Origin: a bacterium
Lineage (GTDB): Bacteria > Armatimonadota > JACIXR01
Assembly: GCA_014360495.1 (NCBI GenBank)
Contig: JACIXR010000004.1
Coordinates: 131,983-195,982 of the forward strand
Length of the DNA: 64,000 nucleotides
Direction of reading: 5' to 3'
Both the position numbers and the translations under genes were made by a program. Below the pieces are notes generated by a model, which saw nothing but the letters and a program-made list of their open reading frames with translations, was not told the DNA's origin and searched no databases. Shown in pieces: positions 44,001 through 50,429 of this stretch (position 1 is the stretch's first letter; each line of letters opens with the position of its first letter).

Positions 44001-45220
44001 CTCGTATGAAGGAATTTCTGCAGGCGGGAGGAAAAATCCTATGGCACAGACCGAAATCGGATGACCTCTCCGCAATTGAAGAGCTCACGGGTCAAAAAAT
44101 CACGATTCAACCTTATAGGGGTCCGATTTTACGAAAGGATGAAGTGAAGGGCGATATTCTGCCTTACTTAACGAGAGAGGACCTCTACTGGCTTGGTCCA
44201 ACCAGTGGAGCTTGGTGGGAAAGAGCCCCATTAGCGATGGACTCAGCCGATGGAATTTTCACATCCGAGATGGCACTTGAGAGCGCTAAGAGGTATCCTG
44301 CGGTAAAAGGCGGTTCGCTTACCGGTGTTCTGGAGGTTCAAGGGGAGGAGCTGGGATTTTTCGGCGCAGGGAGAGCGGAATGGGAGATAGATTTCCCTGA
44401 GACGGGAGTTTACAACTTCGGCTTGGTTGCGAGAGGAACGCCCTGCTACGGAGTCTATCCCCTCGTTGAGATTTACCTTGATGGCGAGAAGGTTGCGGTG
44501 CTTTATATCGGCAGCCAGGAGAGAAGACTCTATTCCTGTTCATTCCAAGCGAAAAAAGGTAAGCATAAATTGGCTATAGCTTTTGTAAACGATGCTTGGG
44601 CTCCTCCCGAGGACCGAAATCTTTGGGTGGAGAGCTTCATCATAGGGAAGGTGAAGGGAAAGGATAGTATGGAGGATTTGACTTCCCCTTCGGCTATTCT
44701 CTATATTCCCGTTGGTAAGGGCACCTTGATTTTGAATTCTCTCAGATGGGATGAGCCGCCGGCGGGAAATGGAATCAAGGCGAGGCGCTTCATAGGAAGC
44801 TTGCTCAACGCTTTAGGAGCAAAATCTATGCCAATGGGCAACATCGCGGTTTTGAAAGCGGAGATGTTAAAGCCGGTGGGGGAAATCCCCTTTCTTGGAA
44901 GGGGCAAGGGGTTTATAGCGTTGGCTTCCAATGGCACATTGGAGAGCGATATTGAGGTGGCGAAGGAGGGGGATTATAGGATAACAATTGTGGCGAGGGG
45001 AACGCCTTTGGGCGGTATTTATCCGATAGTTAGATTTGAGATTGATGGGAAGGAGCTTGGAGAAGTGGAGTGTAAGGGAGAGGATTGGAGTCCACACTCA
45101 ATTGTGGCGCATCTGACAGCTGGAAGGCACAATTTCCGGTTGAGCTTCATAAATGATGAGTGGAAGCCGCCCGAGGACAGGAATCTGTGGATAGCTCGGG
45201 TGGAATTTGAAGAGCTTTAG
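41081..45220 (+). CDS. Giant secreted glycoside hydrolase family 2 enzyme with two C-terminal CBM60-like modules
   Basis: 1379 residues from TTG 41081 (SD AAGGAGG, ten bases before). The signal peptide is KVSIGFIATGLLFSLIPTLSA. GH2 domains: sugar-binding (SLDGQWEFVK ... SKVLVNGKYVGG), an Ig-like module, then the barrel with acid/base Glu430 in VVMWSLENELTG and nucleophile Glu529 in KPLYIGEYLWVP. Residues ~720-1050 hold two GATase-like domains, as in the GH2 at 9108. Two homologous modules (~1100-1187 and ~1285-1378) share ARGTP..G.YP, then NDxWxPPEDRNLW, like calcium-dependent xylan-binding CBM36/60 domains. Probably an exported beta-galactosidase, mannosidase or glucuronidase acting on xylan-rich material. 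Confidence 0.82.
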   Translation: MKVSIGFIATGLLFSLIPTLSASRLMVSLDGQWEFVKVSSLDEPPPASGWQKITIPGTLYGFNYERAWFRRTINIPKEWQGSRVILRFGGVKYNSKVLVNGKYVGGCFNGYDAFELDITGAVRFGGQNEILIGCHDWTGVFVGEKVDFTSTMARRNVELREVPQDRIISPIGGHFAQYGIWNSVYLLSVPDVYVKEVLIRPSIRQNQLKVYVKIQNAGNKSERITLKGDIYRWDGKGRDKSGQWGVKGKAIASKSSGKVEIPAGETREITIIYEKPPLETWSPYTPVLYILELKLEPSGDVLRERFGYRELWTQEGDFYLNGKKVHFLASSWWPPTQGVTREFVLSQLLSLKKMNAVAFRTHTQPWQDIYYEVADEIGLMMIPEAAIWNDDTSYRVFDPKFWENYAQHLRSMVRHLYNHASVVMWSLENELTGPRVNEEHPDTVENLARMGRIVKAEDPTRPITYESDGDPGGVADVIGMHYPNEFPEKRLWPNDAYWLNEPRYHYGGGGFIGKQPFLWDHKKPLYIGEYLWVPMSSPAPNTLFFGDEAYKDLSSYRTLSKALAWRMQILAYRYFDVSGHSPWTVIEQGALDETNPCWVAQRDMYRPLAAFLKEYDSRFYSGEKIERTVWIFNDTMKDLSQVNFRWALLDGDKVIEQGGETLSMKSGAMIEKRINISLPKVESRRKLKLILTADAQGAPSFKEEWLVEVFPTLTKEIFPAVPIWFYDPKGTLTTVLRELGAEFNSLDNLADWKGEGILVIAPKALSSLRKEGVVIGGEEGGKILSDMVDKGGKILVLEQDTSAGDLLPVSLDNQSSTFAFPQISVHPILKGIHNEDLRWWRGDNIVSENEPIRPMQAGALPLVVTGAGDGLSHAPLIEIRQGKGIWLICQLKVGSKLKSEPMAGLLLERMLYYLAKYSPPQGETLVFGPSSLEEKLRELRLAYRPLKNYDELRYPAVNLLVIQGGGREIEENITRMKEFLQAGGKILWHRPKSDDLSAIEELTGQKITIQPYRGPILRKDEVKGDILPYLTREDLYWLGPTSGAWWERAPLAMDSADGIFTSEMALESAKRYPAVKGGSLTGVLEVQGEELGFFGAGRAEWEIDFPETGVYNFGLVARGTPCYGVYPLVEIYLDGEKVAVLYIGSQERRLYSCSFQAKKGKHKLAIAFVNDAWAPPEDRNLWVESFIIGKVKGKDSMEDLTSPSAILYIPVGKGTLILNSLRWDEPPAGNGIKARRFIGSLLNALGAKSMPMGNIAVLKAEMLKPVGEIPFLGRGKGFIALASNGTLESDIEVAKEGDYRITIVARGTPLGGIYPIVRFEIDGKELGEVECKGEDWSPHSIVAHLTAGRHNFRLSFINDEWKPPEDRNLWIARVEFEEL

Positions 45221-45233
45221 AGAGATTCTTTTT

Positions 45234-45257
45234 GGGGGCGGGCTTACGCCCGCCCCC
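45234..45257 (+). terminator. Rho-independent terminator of the GH2 gene
   Basis: Stem GGGGGCGGGC / GCCCGCCCCC with loop TTAC, starting 13 bases after the stop codon and followed by a C run and TTTTATTT. Confidence 0.75.
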
Positions 45258-45267
45258 CCCCTTTTAT

Positions 45268-45519
45268 TTACCCTTCCCTTTTCAGCTCCTCAAGCCTTTT
45301 CTCTATCTCCGCGAGAATCTGCTTCAAATTCTCCGATTGCTCCCTCAAGAGGGATATTTCTTCCTCTTTGGAGAGCCTGCCAGTAAAGTAGGGGAACCAC
45401 CACCAGCACCAACCGCTGCCCCAAGCGGGAAGACCGCGGGCGGCTCTAAGCCAGCCGGGCATTCCCGTGAGCCTCCACCAATGTCGCCAACCTCTTCCAA
45501 AACCTCCGAACCAGAACAT
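45268..45519 (-). CDS. Second DUF5320-like small Trp-rich protein
   Basis: 83 residues from ATG 45519 (SD AAAGGAGGTG). MFWFGGFGRGWRHWWRLTGM and a short Trp-rich stretch (GSGWCWWWFPYF) lead into a coiled coil (LREQSENLKQILAEIEKRLE). The middle and C-terminus match the DUF5320-like protein at 36280 (GRGWRH, TGxPGW, LAEIEKRLxELK), but the MPFGDRTG head is missing. The density of Trp is extreme. Its promoter has a Fur-box-like palindrome, and fur is the next gene upstream on the same strand. Function unknown; membrane or metal association is a guess. Confidence 0.72.
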   Translation of the reverse strand: MFWFGGFGRGWRHWWRLTGMPGWLRAARGLPAWGSGWCWWWFPYFTGRLSKEEEISLLREQSENLKQILAEIEKRLEELKREG

Positions 45520-45539
45520 AGATAATCACCTCCTTTTGA

Positions 45540-45554
45540 TAATGATTATCATTA
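45540..45554. promoter_or_regulatory. Fur-box-like palindrome, site 2
   Basis: TAATGATTATCATTA, a 7-1-7 perfect palindrome very close to the classical Fur consensus (GATAATGATAATCATTATC). It lies just downstream of the -10 of the DUF5320-like gene. Confidence 0.78.
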
Positions 45555-45557
45555 ATA

Positions 45558-45586
45558 ATTATAACTGAAAAGTGGGCAAAAGGCAA
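45558..45586 (-). promoter_or_regulatory. Promoter of the second DUF5320-like gene
   Basis: Minus-strand TTGCCT (45581-45586), 17-base spacer and TATAAT (45558-45563), with the palindrome directly after the -10. Confidence 0.65.
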
Positions 45587-45730
45587 GGTATATGAGAAGA
45601 GGGAAGAGAAAAGTTTATTTTTGGTTACGGAATGTGTTATTTAAAGGATGCTTCAAAAATGAGATTTTCACGACTTCGGCTTCACAGAACGCTTCCAATA
45701 ACAGAAAAGGGATTAGCTCCCAAACACGGC

Positions 45731-45810
45731 TGTAATTGCGAGGCTCTCCCTAAGGGAAGCTGTGGCAATCTCCGGAGATTGCTTCGTCGTTTCGCTCCTC
45801 GCAATGACAG
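45731..45810. repeat. Dispersed palindromic repeat
   Basis: TGTAATTGCGAGGCTCTCCC, AAGGGAAGCTGTGGCAATCTC, CGGAGATTGCTTCGTCG and TCGCTCCTCGCAATGACAG. No gene is visible in 45587-45879 apart from this. Confidence 0.78.
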
Positions 45811-45879
45811 TGGCTGAGGCTCGAATATTTTTACAAGGAGAAACAAGCTTCAAACTCACAATGAGAAAAAGGGAACCCT

Positions 45880-46365
45880 TTATTTCGTCTCGTCTACTTT
45901 ATTCTGGCAATCCTTACATATTCCATAGAAATTGAAGAAATGGTCGGTGATTTTAAAATCATACTTTTTCTCCAAATTCTCCTCCACTTCCTTCAAGAGC
46001 TCCTTCTCCTTTTCGCTAATCTCTTCATAGTCAATTACCTTATGACAGCGAAGGCAGATGAGGTGGTGATGATGCCCCTTGGTCTCTGGACCCTGAGCCA
46101 ACTCATATCTTGCCTTTCCCTCCCCAAAATCCAATTTGTGCACTAATCCCATATTGGATAAAAGCTCAAGGGTTCTGTAAATCGTCGCCAAACCTATTTG
46201 GGGATACATCTGCTTAACCATAAAAAATATCTCGTCTGCGCTGAAATGTCCGGGAGCCCTTGAGAGGACATCCAGTATTATCTCCCTCGGCGTCGTTATC
46301 CTGCAACCGCAGTTTCTCAACCAGTGACGCCACCAAGGTGGTCCCATGGGTCCTCTTCTCGGCAT
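45880..46365 (-). CDS. Fur/PerR-family metalloregulator with an aromatic N-terminal extension
   Basis: 161 residues. The winged helix (TTPREIILDVLSRAPGHFSA, then QIGLATIYRTLELLSNMGLV) binds DNA. A His cluster (KGHHHHLICLRCHKVIDYEE) and the second Cys pair (YGICKDCQNK) give the structural Zn site CxxC...CxxC. The sensory site contains His and Glu as in Fur/PerR/Zur; which metal cannot be told. The first 20 residues (MPRRGPMGPPWWRHWLRNCG) are an extra arm that resembles the WRHWWR part of the DUF5320-like neighbour. Its own promoter carries a Fur-box-like site, so autoregulation is likely. Confidence 0.9.
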   Translation of the reverse strand: MPRRGPMGPPWWRHWLRNCGCRITTPREIILDVLSRAPGHFSADEIFFMVKQMYPQIGLATIYRTLELLSNMGLVHKLDFGEGKARYELAQGPETKGHHHHLICLRCHKVIDYEEISEKEKELLKEVEENLEKKYDFKITDHFFNFYGICKDCQNKVDETK

Positions 46366-46378
46366 TTAATCACCTCTA

Positions 46379-46395
46379 TTGAAAATTATTTTCAA
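46379..46395. promoter_or_regulatory. Fur-box-like palindrome, site 3 (fur autoregulation)
   Basis: TTGAAAATTATTTTCAA, an 8-1-8 perfect palindrome almost identical to site 1. It lies between the -10 and the SD of the fur gene. Confidence 0.75.
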
Positions 46396-46399
46396 ATAG

Positions 46400-46428
46400 A
46401 TTTTACAAGTCTTAACTCATTTCGGCAA
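46400..46428 (-). promoter_or_regulatory. Promoter of the fur-family gene
   Basis: Minus-strand TTGCCG (46423-46428), 17-base spacer and TAAAAT (46400-46405), followed at once by the palindrome. Confidence 0.62.
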
Positions 46429-46436
46429 GTCTCTGC

Positions 46437-47594
46437 TCATTTCCAACAGTTCACTATGTGTTTTAATCCGACTTTGTTTCTTATCTGATCAAAGGCTTCC
46501 TCTATCTCCTCCGGTGGATGGATATGTTCATCACTGAGGACCAAATCGTCAGCCTTAACGAGCTCCTTGCTTAAAAGCTCTATTGATTTCTTGAAGAAAT
46601 AATGGATTGGTTTGGGCTTGTGGGGTGGGGTTGTGGAATAGATGCAGGCGCCCTTTATATCCAACTGCTTTTCATATATCTCAAATGGCTCAACCTCTCC
46701 CATCGCGCCCATAGGGGAAACGCCGAACACCAGAATTTTTCCTCCCTTTTTCGCTATCTTTATCCCAAATCCCAAAGCTTGAGGTGCACCAGCCGTTTCT
46801 ATCACGCATTCAACCCCTTCACCATTTGTGATTTCCTTAATCTTCTCCTCTCCCTCTGTCCTTGAATTGACATATTCATCTCCTATTTGAAGCTTCCTGG
46901 CTGTATTCAAACGCCCATCGTCTACATCTATGATTATCAGTTTTGAGGGCATATAAAGCCTCATCGTGCGGGCGAAGAGGCTTCCGATTGGTCCCGCGCC
47001 CATTATCGCAACTGACATCCCTGGGTCGGGCTGGAGCCTCTCTACTCCCCAAAGGATGCAAGCGAGGGGCTCAATGAAATACCCCTTTTTCTTCCAGAAT
47101 TCCTTATCTCTGCTGGATATCTTAACAGCTTGCTCAGCGGGAAGTTTGCAGTATTGAGCGAAACCGCCATTGAAATGAACGCCGATATGCTGAACTTTCT
47201 CGCAGAGGGCGGAGATGAACTGGGAACAGAAATAGCAGGTTCCACCCTCTCTACGCCAGCTGCGAGCCTCTCCGTGAAGGCAGACTATATTGGGGTCCGC
47301 GACGACCAAATCTCCCACATCCAATGGTTCCATTCCGAGGCTCACCCTTCTTTCATTGACTCTTCCCTTTAACTCTACAACTTCACCCCAAAACTCGTGT
47401 CCCAAAACGACTTCTTCGGGGATAAACCTTGGGTCCCTGAAACGTCCGAGGGAAACCGTCAAGTCGGTTTGGCAGATTCCACAGGATTCCACCTTCATCA
47501 ATAGCTCCCCGTCATTTAGTTCGGGGATGGGAATTTCCTTCGTGCTGGGGAGCCATCTACCATCTTCGGTTTTCCTAAAAACAGCCGCTTTCAT
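46437..47594 (-). CDS. Zinc-dependent alcohol/polyol dehydrogenase (MDR family)
   Basis: 385 residues. Catalytic-zinc motifs are ESCGICQTDL and VVLGHEFWGEVVEL in the N-terminal half. A Cys-rich stretch (GGTCYFCSQFISALCEKVQH) is probably the structural zinc site in unusual spacing. FIEPLACILWGVERL and the Rossmann motif AIMGAGPIGSLFARTMRL bind NAD(P). It would oxidise a sugar alcohol or secondary alcohol; with xylulokinase in the same operon, a polyol to D-xylulose step (xylitol- or sorbitol-type) is a reasonable inference. Last of three genes; two bases separate it from the flavodoxin gene. Confidence 0.85.
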   Translation of the reverse strand: MKAAVFRKTEDGRWLPSTKEIPIPELNDGELLMKVESCGICQTDLTVSLGRFRDPRFIPEEVVLGHEFWGEVVELKGRVNERRVSLGMEPLDVGDLVVADPNIVCLHGEARSWRREGGTCYFCSQFISALCEKVQHIGVHFNGGFAQYCKLPAEQAVKISSRDKEFWKKKGYFIEPLACILWGVERLQPDPGMSVAIMGAGPIGSLFARTMRLYMPSKLIIIDVDDGRLNTARKLQIGDEYVNSRTEGEEKIKEITNGEGVECVIETAGAPQALGFGIKIAKKGGKILVFGVSPMGAMGEVEPFEIYEKQLDIKGACIYSTTPPHKPKPIHYFFKKSIELLSKELVKADDLVLSDEHIHPPEEIEEAFDQIRNKVGLKHIVNCWK

Positions 47595-47596
47595 TT

Positions 47597-48034
47597 CTAT
47601 TCACCTCCTATTTTCGTGATTCGTTCCCCATAAGCCTCGCACTCCTTCAATAATTCCTCTGTTGGAACGCCTACCGCTATTGGTCCTTCCTCCACCTCCA
47701 TACCGTGGATTTCAAGCGCCAATTTAAGGGCGAGGAGGGCGTCCTTGCCATCCTTCAATGTAGCGGAGGAGACGAAGCACCCGCCTTTCTTCCCCTTTAA
47801 CTGCCCATAAAATTCAACCGAATCGTCAATGAACTTCTTCATCTGCCAGGACATATTCGCGAAATAGCAAGGGGAGCCAAGGATTATGATATCGGCGTCC
47901 AAGAGCTCTTTGGGACTGGCTTCATCAACGCTTCTCAGGATTACCTCTCCATTCTTCTCCGCTCCTTTAGCTATAGCCCTTGCCATCCTCTCGCATATCC
48001 CTTGTGGCGAATGGTAGATTATCAAGGTCCTCAT
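47597..48034 (-). CDS. Flavodoxin-like FMN protein
   Basis: 145 residues. The FMN phosphate loop at the N-terminus is TLIIYHSPQGICERMARAIA, the second loop is IIILGSPCYFANMSWQMKKF, and a third FMN-contact region is GKKGGCFVSSATLKDGKDAL. This is the short WrbA/flavodoxin-like NADPH-dependent FMN reductase style. It lies between xylulokinase and a zinc alcohol dehydrogenase, 15 and 2 bases away. The reason for an electron carrier in a pentose operon is unclear; it might reoxidise the cofactor produced by the dehydrogenase. Confidence 0.82.
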   Translation of the reverse strand: MRTLIIYHSPQGICERMARAIAKGAEKNGEVILRSVDEASPKELLDADIIILGSPCYFANMSWQMKKFIDDSVEFYGQLKGKKGGCFVSSATLKDGKDALLALKLALEIHGMEVEEGPIAVGVPTEELLKECEAYGERITKIGGE

Positions 48035-48049
48035 AATCTCGCCTCCCTT

Positions 48050-49573
48050 TCAAATTAGATTAGCCAATTGGCGGAAATGGTCCTTAAGGGAGAAGTAGAG
48101 GGAACGATAAAGAGTATAGAGCTTATCGTAAACCTCCACATCCTCTTTAACTGGTTCGGTTTTCTCCTTTAGATAGATTGTAGCCTTACAAGCTTCTTCC
48201 ACTGATGAATAAAATCCTGTTCCCACGCTTGCTAGCAGGGCAACTCCAAAGGAGGGACCTTCCTCCAAATTGAGGGTATAGTTAGGCATATTGAAAATGC
48301 TCGCGGTTATGCTTCTCCAGAGTTTGCTTCTTGCTCCGCCACCTATCATCCTTATCTCCTCAACGGGGATATTCATTTCCTTCATAATCTCATAGGAGTC
48401 GCGCAATCCGAAGGAGACCCCTTCCATAACGGCTCTCGCGAGATAGCCTTTAGTGCATCTATATGTCACGCCGAAGAAAACGCCTCTTGCGTAGGGGTCG
48501 GCGTGAGGAGTTCTCTCACCCGTTAAGTAGGGAAGGAAAATCAACCCTTCACAGCCAGCAGGGGCTCTTTCCGCTTCCTTATTTATCAGCTCGTATTCGT
48601 CAACGCCAATCAATTTGGCCACAGCTCTTTCTGGCTCGCCGAGGGCGTCTCGGAACCAGCGGTAAGAACCGCCTGCTGAAAGCATCACCCCCATAACATG
48701 CCATTTTCCAGGGACAGCGTGGCAGAATGTATGGAGGCGAAGCCCCTTATCTATCACCGGCTCTTCTGTGAAGGCGAAGACCACGCCGGATGTCCCCAAG
48801 CTGACGAAAATCTTGCCTCTTTCAACCACTCCTGCTCCAACACCGCCAGCCGCTTGGTCTCCTCCTCCGCCAACAACAGGTATTCCTTCAGGAAGCCCTG
48901 TTTCCTCGGAGGCAATTTTTGAGAGGCGACCAGTTATCTCGGGAGATTCATAGACTTTAGGTAGGATATCCATAGATAAGCCGATTCCCTCAACCATCTC
49001 CTTTGACCATCTGCGATTCTTGACATCAAAAAGGCTCGTTCCGGAGGCATCCGAGACCTCGCTTGCATATTCACCCGTTAAGCGATAGCGAATGTAATCC
49101 TTGGGCAAAAGAACTTTCGCCAATTTCTCAAAGTTGGAGGGTTCCTTGTCCCTCAGCCAGATGATTTTAGGAGCGGTGAAGCCCGTAAGGACGGGATTAG
49201 ATGTATATTCAATCACCTTATCCTTGCCGATTTTATTCGTAATCCATTCGCATTGTTCAGCTGTCCTTTGGTCGCACCAGAGGATTGCTGGGCGGATGAC
49301 CTTCCCATTTTTATCAAGGAAAACCGAGCCATGCATCTGACCGGATAGCCCTATTCCCTTTATTTCATTCGGATTTATTCCCCGTGCAATGGCTTCCCTT
49401 ATTCCCTCAACTGTTGCCCGCCACCAATCCTCTGGGTCCTGCTCTGCCCAGCCGGGCTGCGGCGTGAGCATAGGATACTCCTTTGATATGCTTGCCTTGA
49501 TTTCACCTTTCTCATTGATGGCGAGGACACGGGTGGAGGTGGTTCCTACATCTATTCCGAGAAAAAGAGGCAT
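48050..49573 (-). CDS. xylB: Xylulokinase
   Basis: 507 residues, the normal XylB length. FGGY-kinase motifs: LGIDVGTTSTRVLAINEKGE at the N-terminus, GIGLSGQMHGSVFLD near residue 75 (the xylulokinase-type Gln-Met-His), ILWCDQRTAEQC near 95, VVGGGGDQAAGGVGAGVV near 225 and MIGGGARSKLWRSITASIF near 395. It phosphorylates D-xylulose for the pentose phosphate pathway. First gene of the operon xylB, flavodoxin, alcohol dehydrogenase, with its own promoter. No xylose isomerase is adjacent; the isomerase-like protein at 27846 could supply xylulose. Confidence 0.92.
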   Translation of the reverse strand: MPLFLGIDVGTTSTRVLAINEKGEIKASISKEYPMLTPQPGWAEQDPEDWWRATVEGIREAIARGINPNEIKGIGLSGQMHGSVFLDKNGKVIRPAILWCDQRTAEQCEWITNKIGKDKVIEYTSNPVLTGFTAPKIIWLRDKEPSNFEKLAKVLLPKDYIRYRLTGEYASEVSDASGTSLFDVKNRRWSKEMVEGIGLSMDILPKVYESPEITGRLSKIASEETGLPEGIPVVGGGGDQAAGGVGAGVVERGKIFVSLGTSGVVFAFTEEPVIDKGLRLHTFCHAVPGKWHVMGVMLSAGGSYRWFRDALGEPERAVAKLIGVDEYELINKEAERAPAGCEGLIFLPYLTGERTPHADPYARGVFFGVTYRCTKGYLARAVMEGVSFGLRDSYEIMKEMNIPVEEIRMIGGGARSKLWRSITASIFNMPNYTLNLEEGPSFGVALLASVGTGFYSSVEEACKATIYLKEKTEPVKEDVEVYDKLYTLYRSLYFSLKDHFRQLANLI

Positions 49574-49604
49574 AGAATAACCCCCTTTCGTTAATTATTG
49601 GAAA

Positions 49605-49634
49605 ATTATACTACTTTTGGGCTTTGTTATACAA
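49605..49634 (-). promoter_or_regulatory. Promoter of the xylB operon
   Basis: Minus-strand TTGTAT (49629-49634), 18-base spacer and TATAAT (49605-49610), then AAAGGGGGT before ATG 49573. Confidence 0.55.
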
Positions 49635-49739
49635 GGATTTTTTAAATAAATGAGAGAGGCGTGATGATTTCGTATTTAGACAAAGAGAAATTTGTTCATC
49701 ACTTCGCTCCCTGCGATGAGAGGGAGTTTTGTCATCGCG

Positions 49740-49891
49740 GGCTTCATGTAAAAGAGACTTATTTACAGCGATAGCTGGTATGGGTAAGGGCTTTGAAAAT
49801 AGGCGGGACTGGCAAGTTCTATGCTTTTTTCTCATTGCTCCCCGTAGGGAGCCCGTGGCAATCTCATGAGATTGCTTCGTCGCTTCTCGCT
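49740..49891. repeat. Dispersed repeat cluster preceding the long repeat
   Basis: GATAGCTGGTATGGGTAAGG (complement of the ATGCCAGC motif), TCTCATTGCTCCCC, a GGGAGCCCGTGGCAATCTC piece and GAGATTGCTTCGTCGCTTC. Earlier in the gap (49635-49739) only degenerate fragments are seen. Confidence 0.65.
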
Positions 49892-50146
49892 CCTCGCATC
49901 TATGGGTATAGGTTTTAGCGACAATTCCTTCCGTAGCGGGATAAGAGCCCCATTGTCATTGCGAGCCTTCTGCTTCGCAGAAGGCGTGGCAATCTCGTAT
50001 TTAATCATAGAGAAGGAATGAAATTGCCAGGTCCTCCTTTGTCGGACTCGCTTCTTTGGATATAGATTTTTATATGAGACATTTTGTTTTTCGTTATTTG
50101 AAATCCACCTTTTTCAAAAACCTTTACCCATGCCAGCAATGACAGT
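49892..50146. repeat. 255-bp long dispersed repeat, copy 2
   Basis: Matches 5313-5567 in the same orientation without indels. The hairpin stem CCTTCTGC/GCAGAAGG is identical but its loop is TTC instead of GGA. From 50147 to 50382 only short degenerate pieces follow and no gene is seen. Confidence 0.85.
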
Positions 50147-50382
50147 GAGGTTTTGACCTCGCTATGGCAAAGAGTTGTCATTTAAAACCTACACCTATAG
50201 ATACGAGGGTTCCAGGAGGGAGCCAATGGCAATCTTATACTATGAAGAAACCTAATTGTCATTGAGAAGCTTCTAATAAGTGAAGACTGGAGATTAGAGA
50301 AAGAGGCTGGCTGAGCAATTAAAGAGTAGGAAATTGTTTTTGAAAAAGTGGAATCAACCCCGTTATGAAATCCCATATTTCA

Positions 50383-50411
50383 TTGACCCGTTTCCCCCTT
50401 CGTGGTAAAAT
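50383..50411 (+). promoter_or_regulatory. Promoter of the STN-coaX-acyl reductase operon
   Basis: TTGACC (50383-50388), 17-base spacer and TAAAAT (50406-50411), then GAGGTGAT before TTG 50430. Confidence 0.65.
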
Positions 50412-50429
50412 TCTTTAGAGGTGATACAA

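Noticed and set aside
45632-45817. Short plus-strand frame between the DUF5320-like gene and fur
   Set aside because: It is largely translation of a dispersed palindromic repeat; no SD.
5290-50240. Possible CRISPR array from the repeated hairpins
   Set aside because: The repeats are dispersed singly between operons, vary in their inner arms and are not regularly spaced; no cas genes are present.
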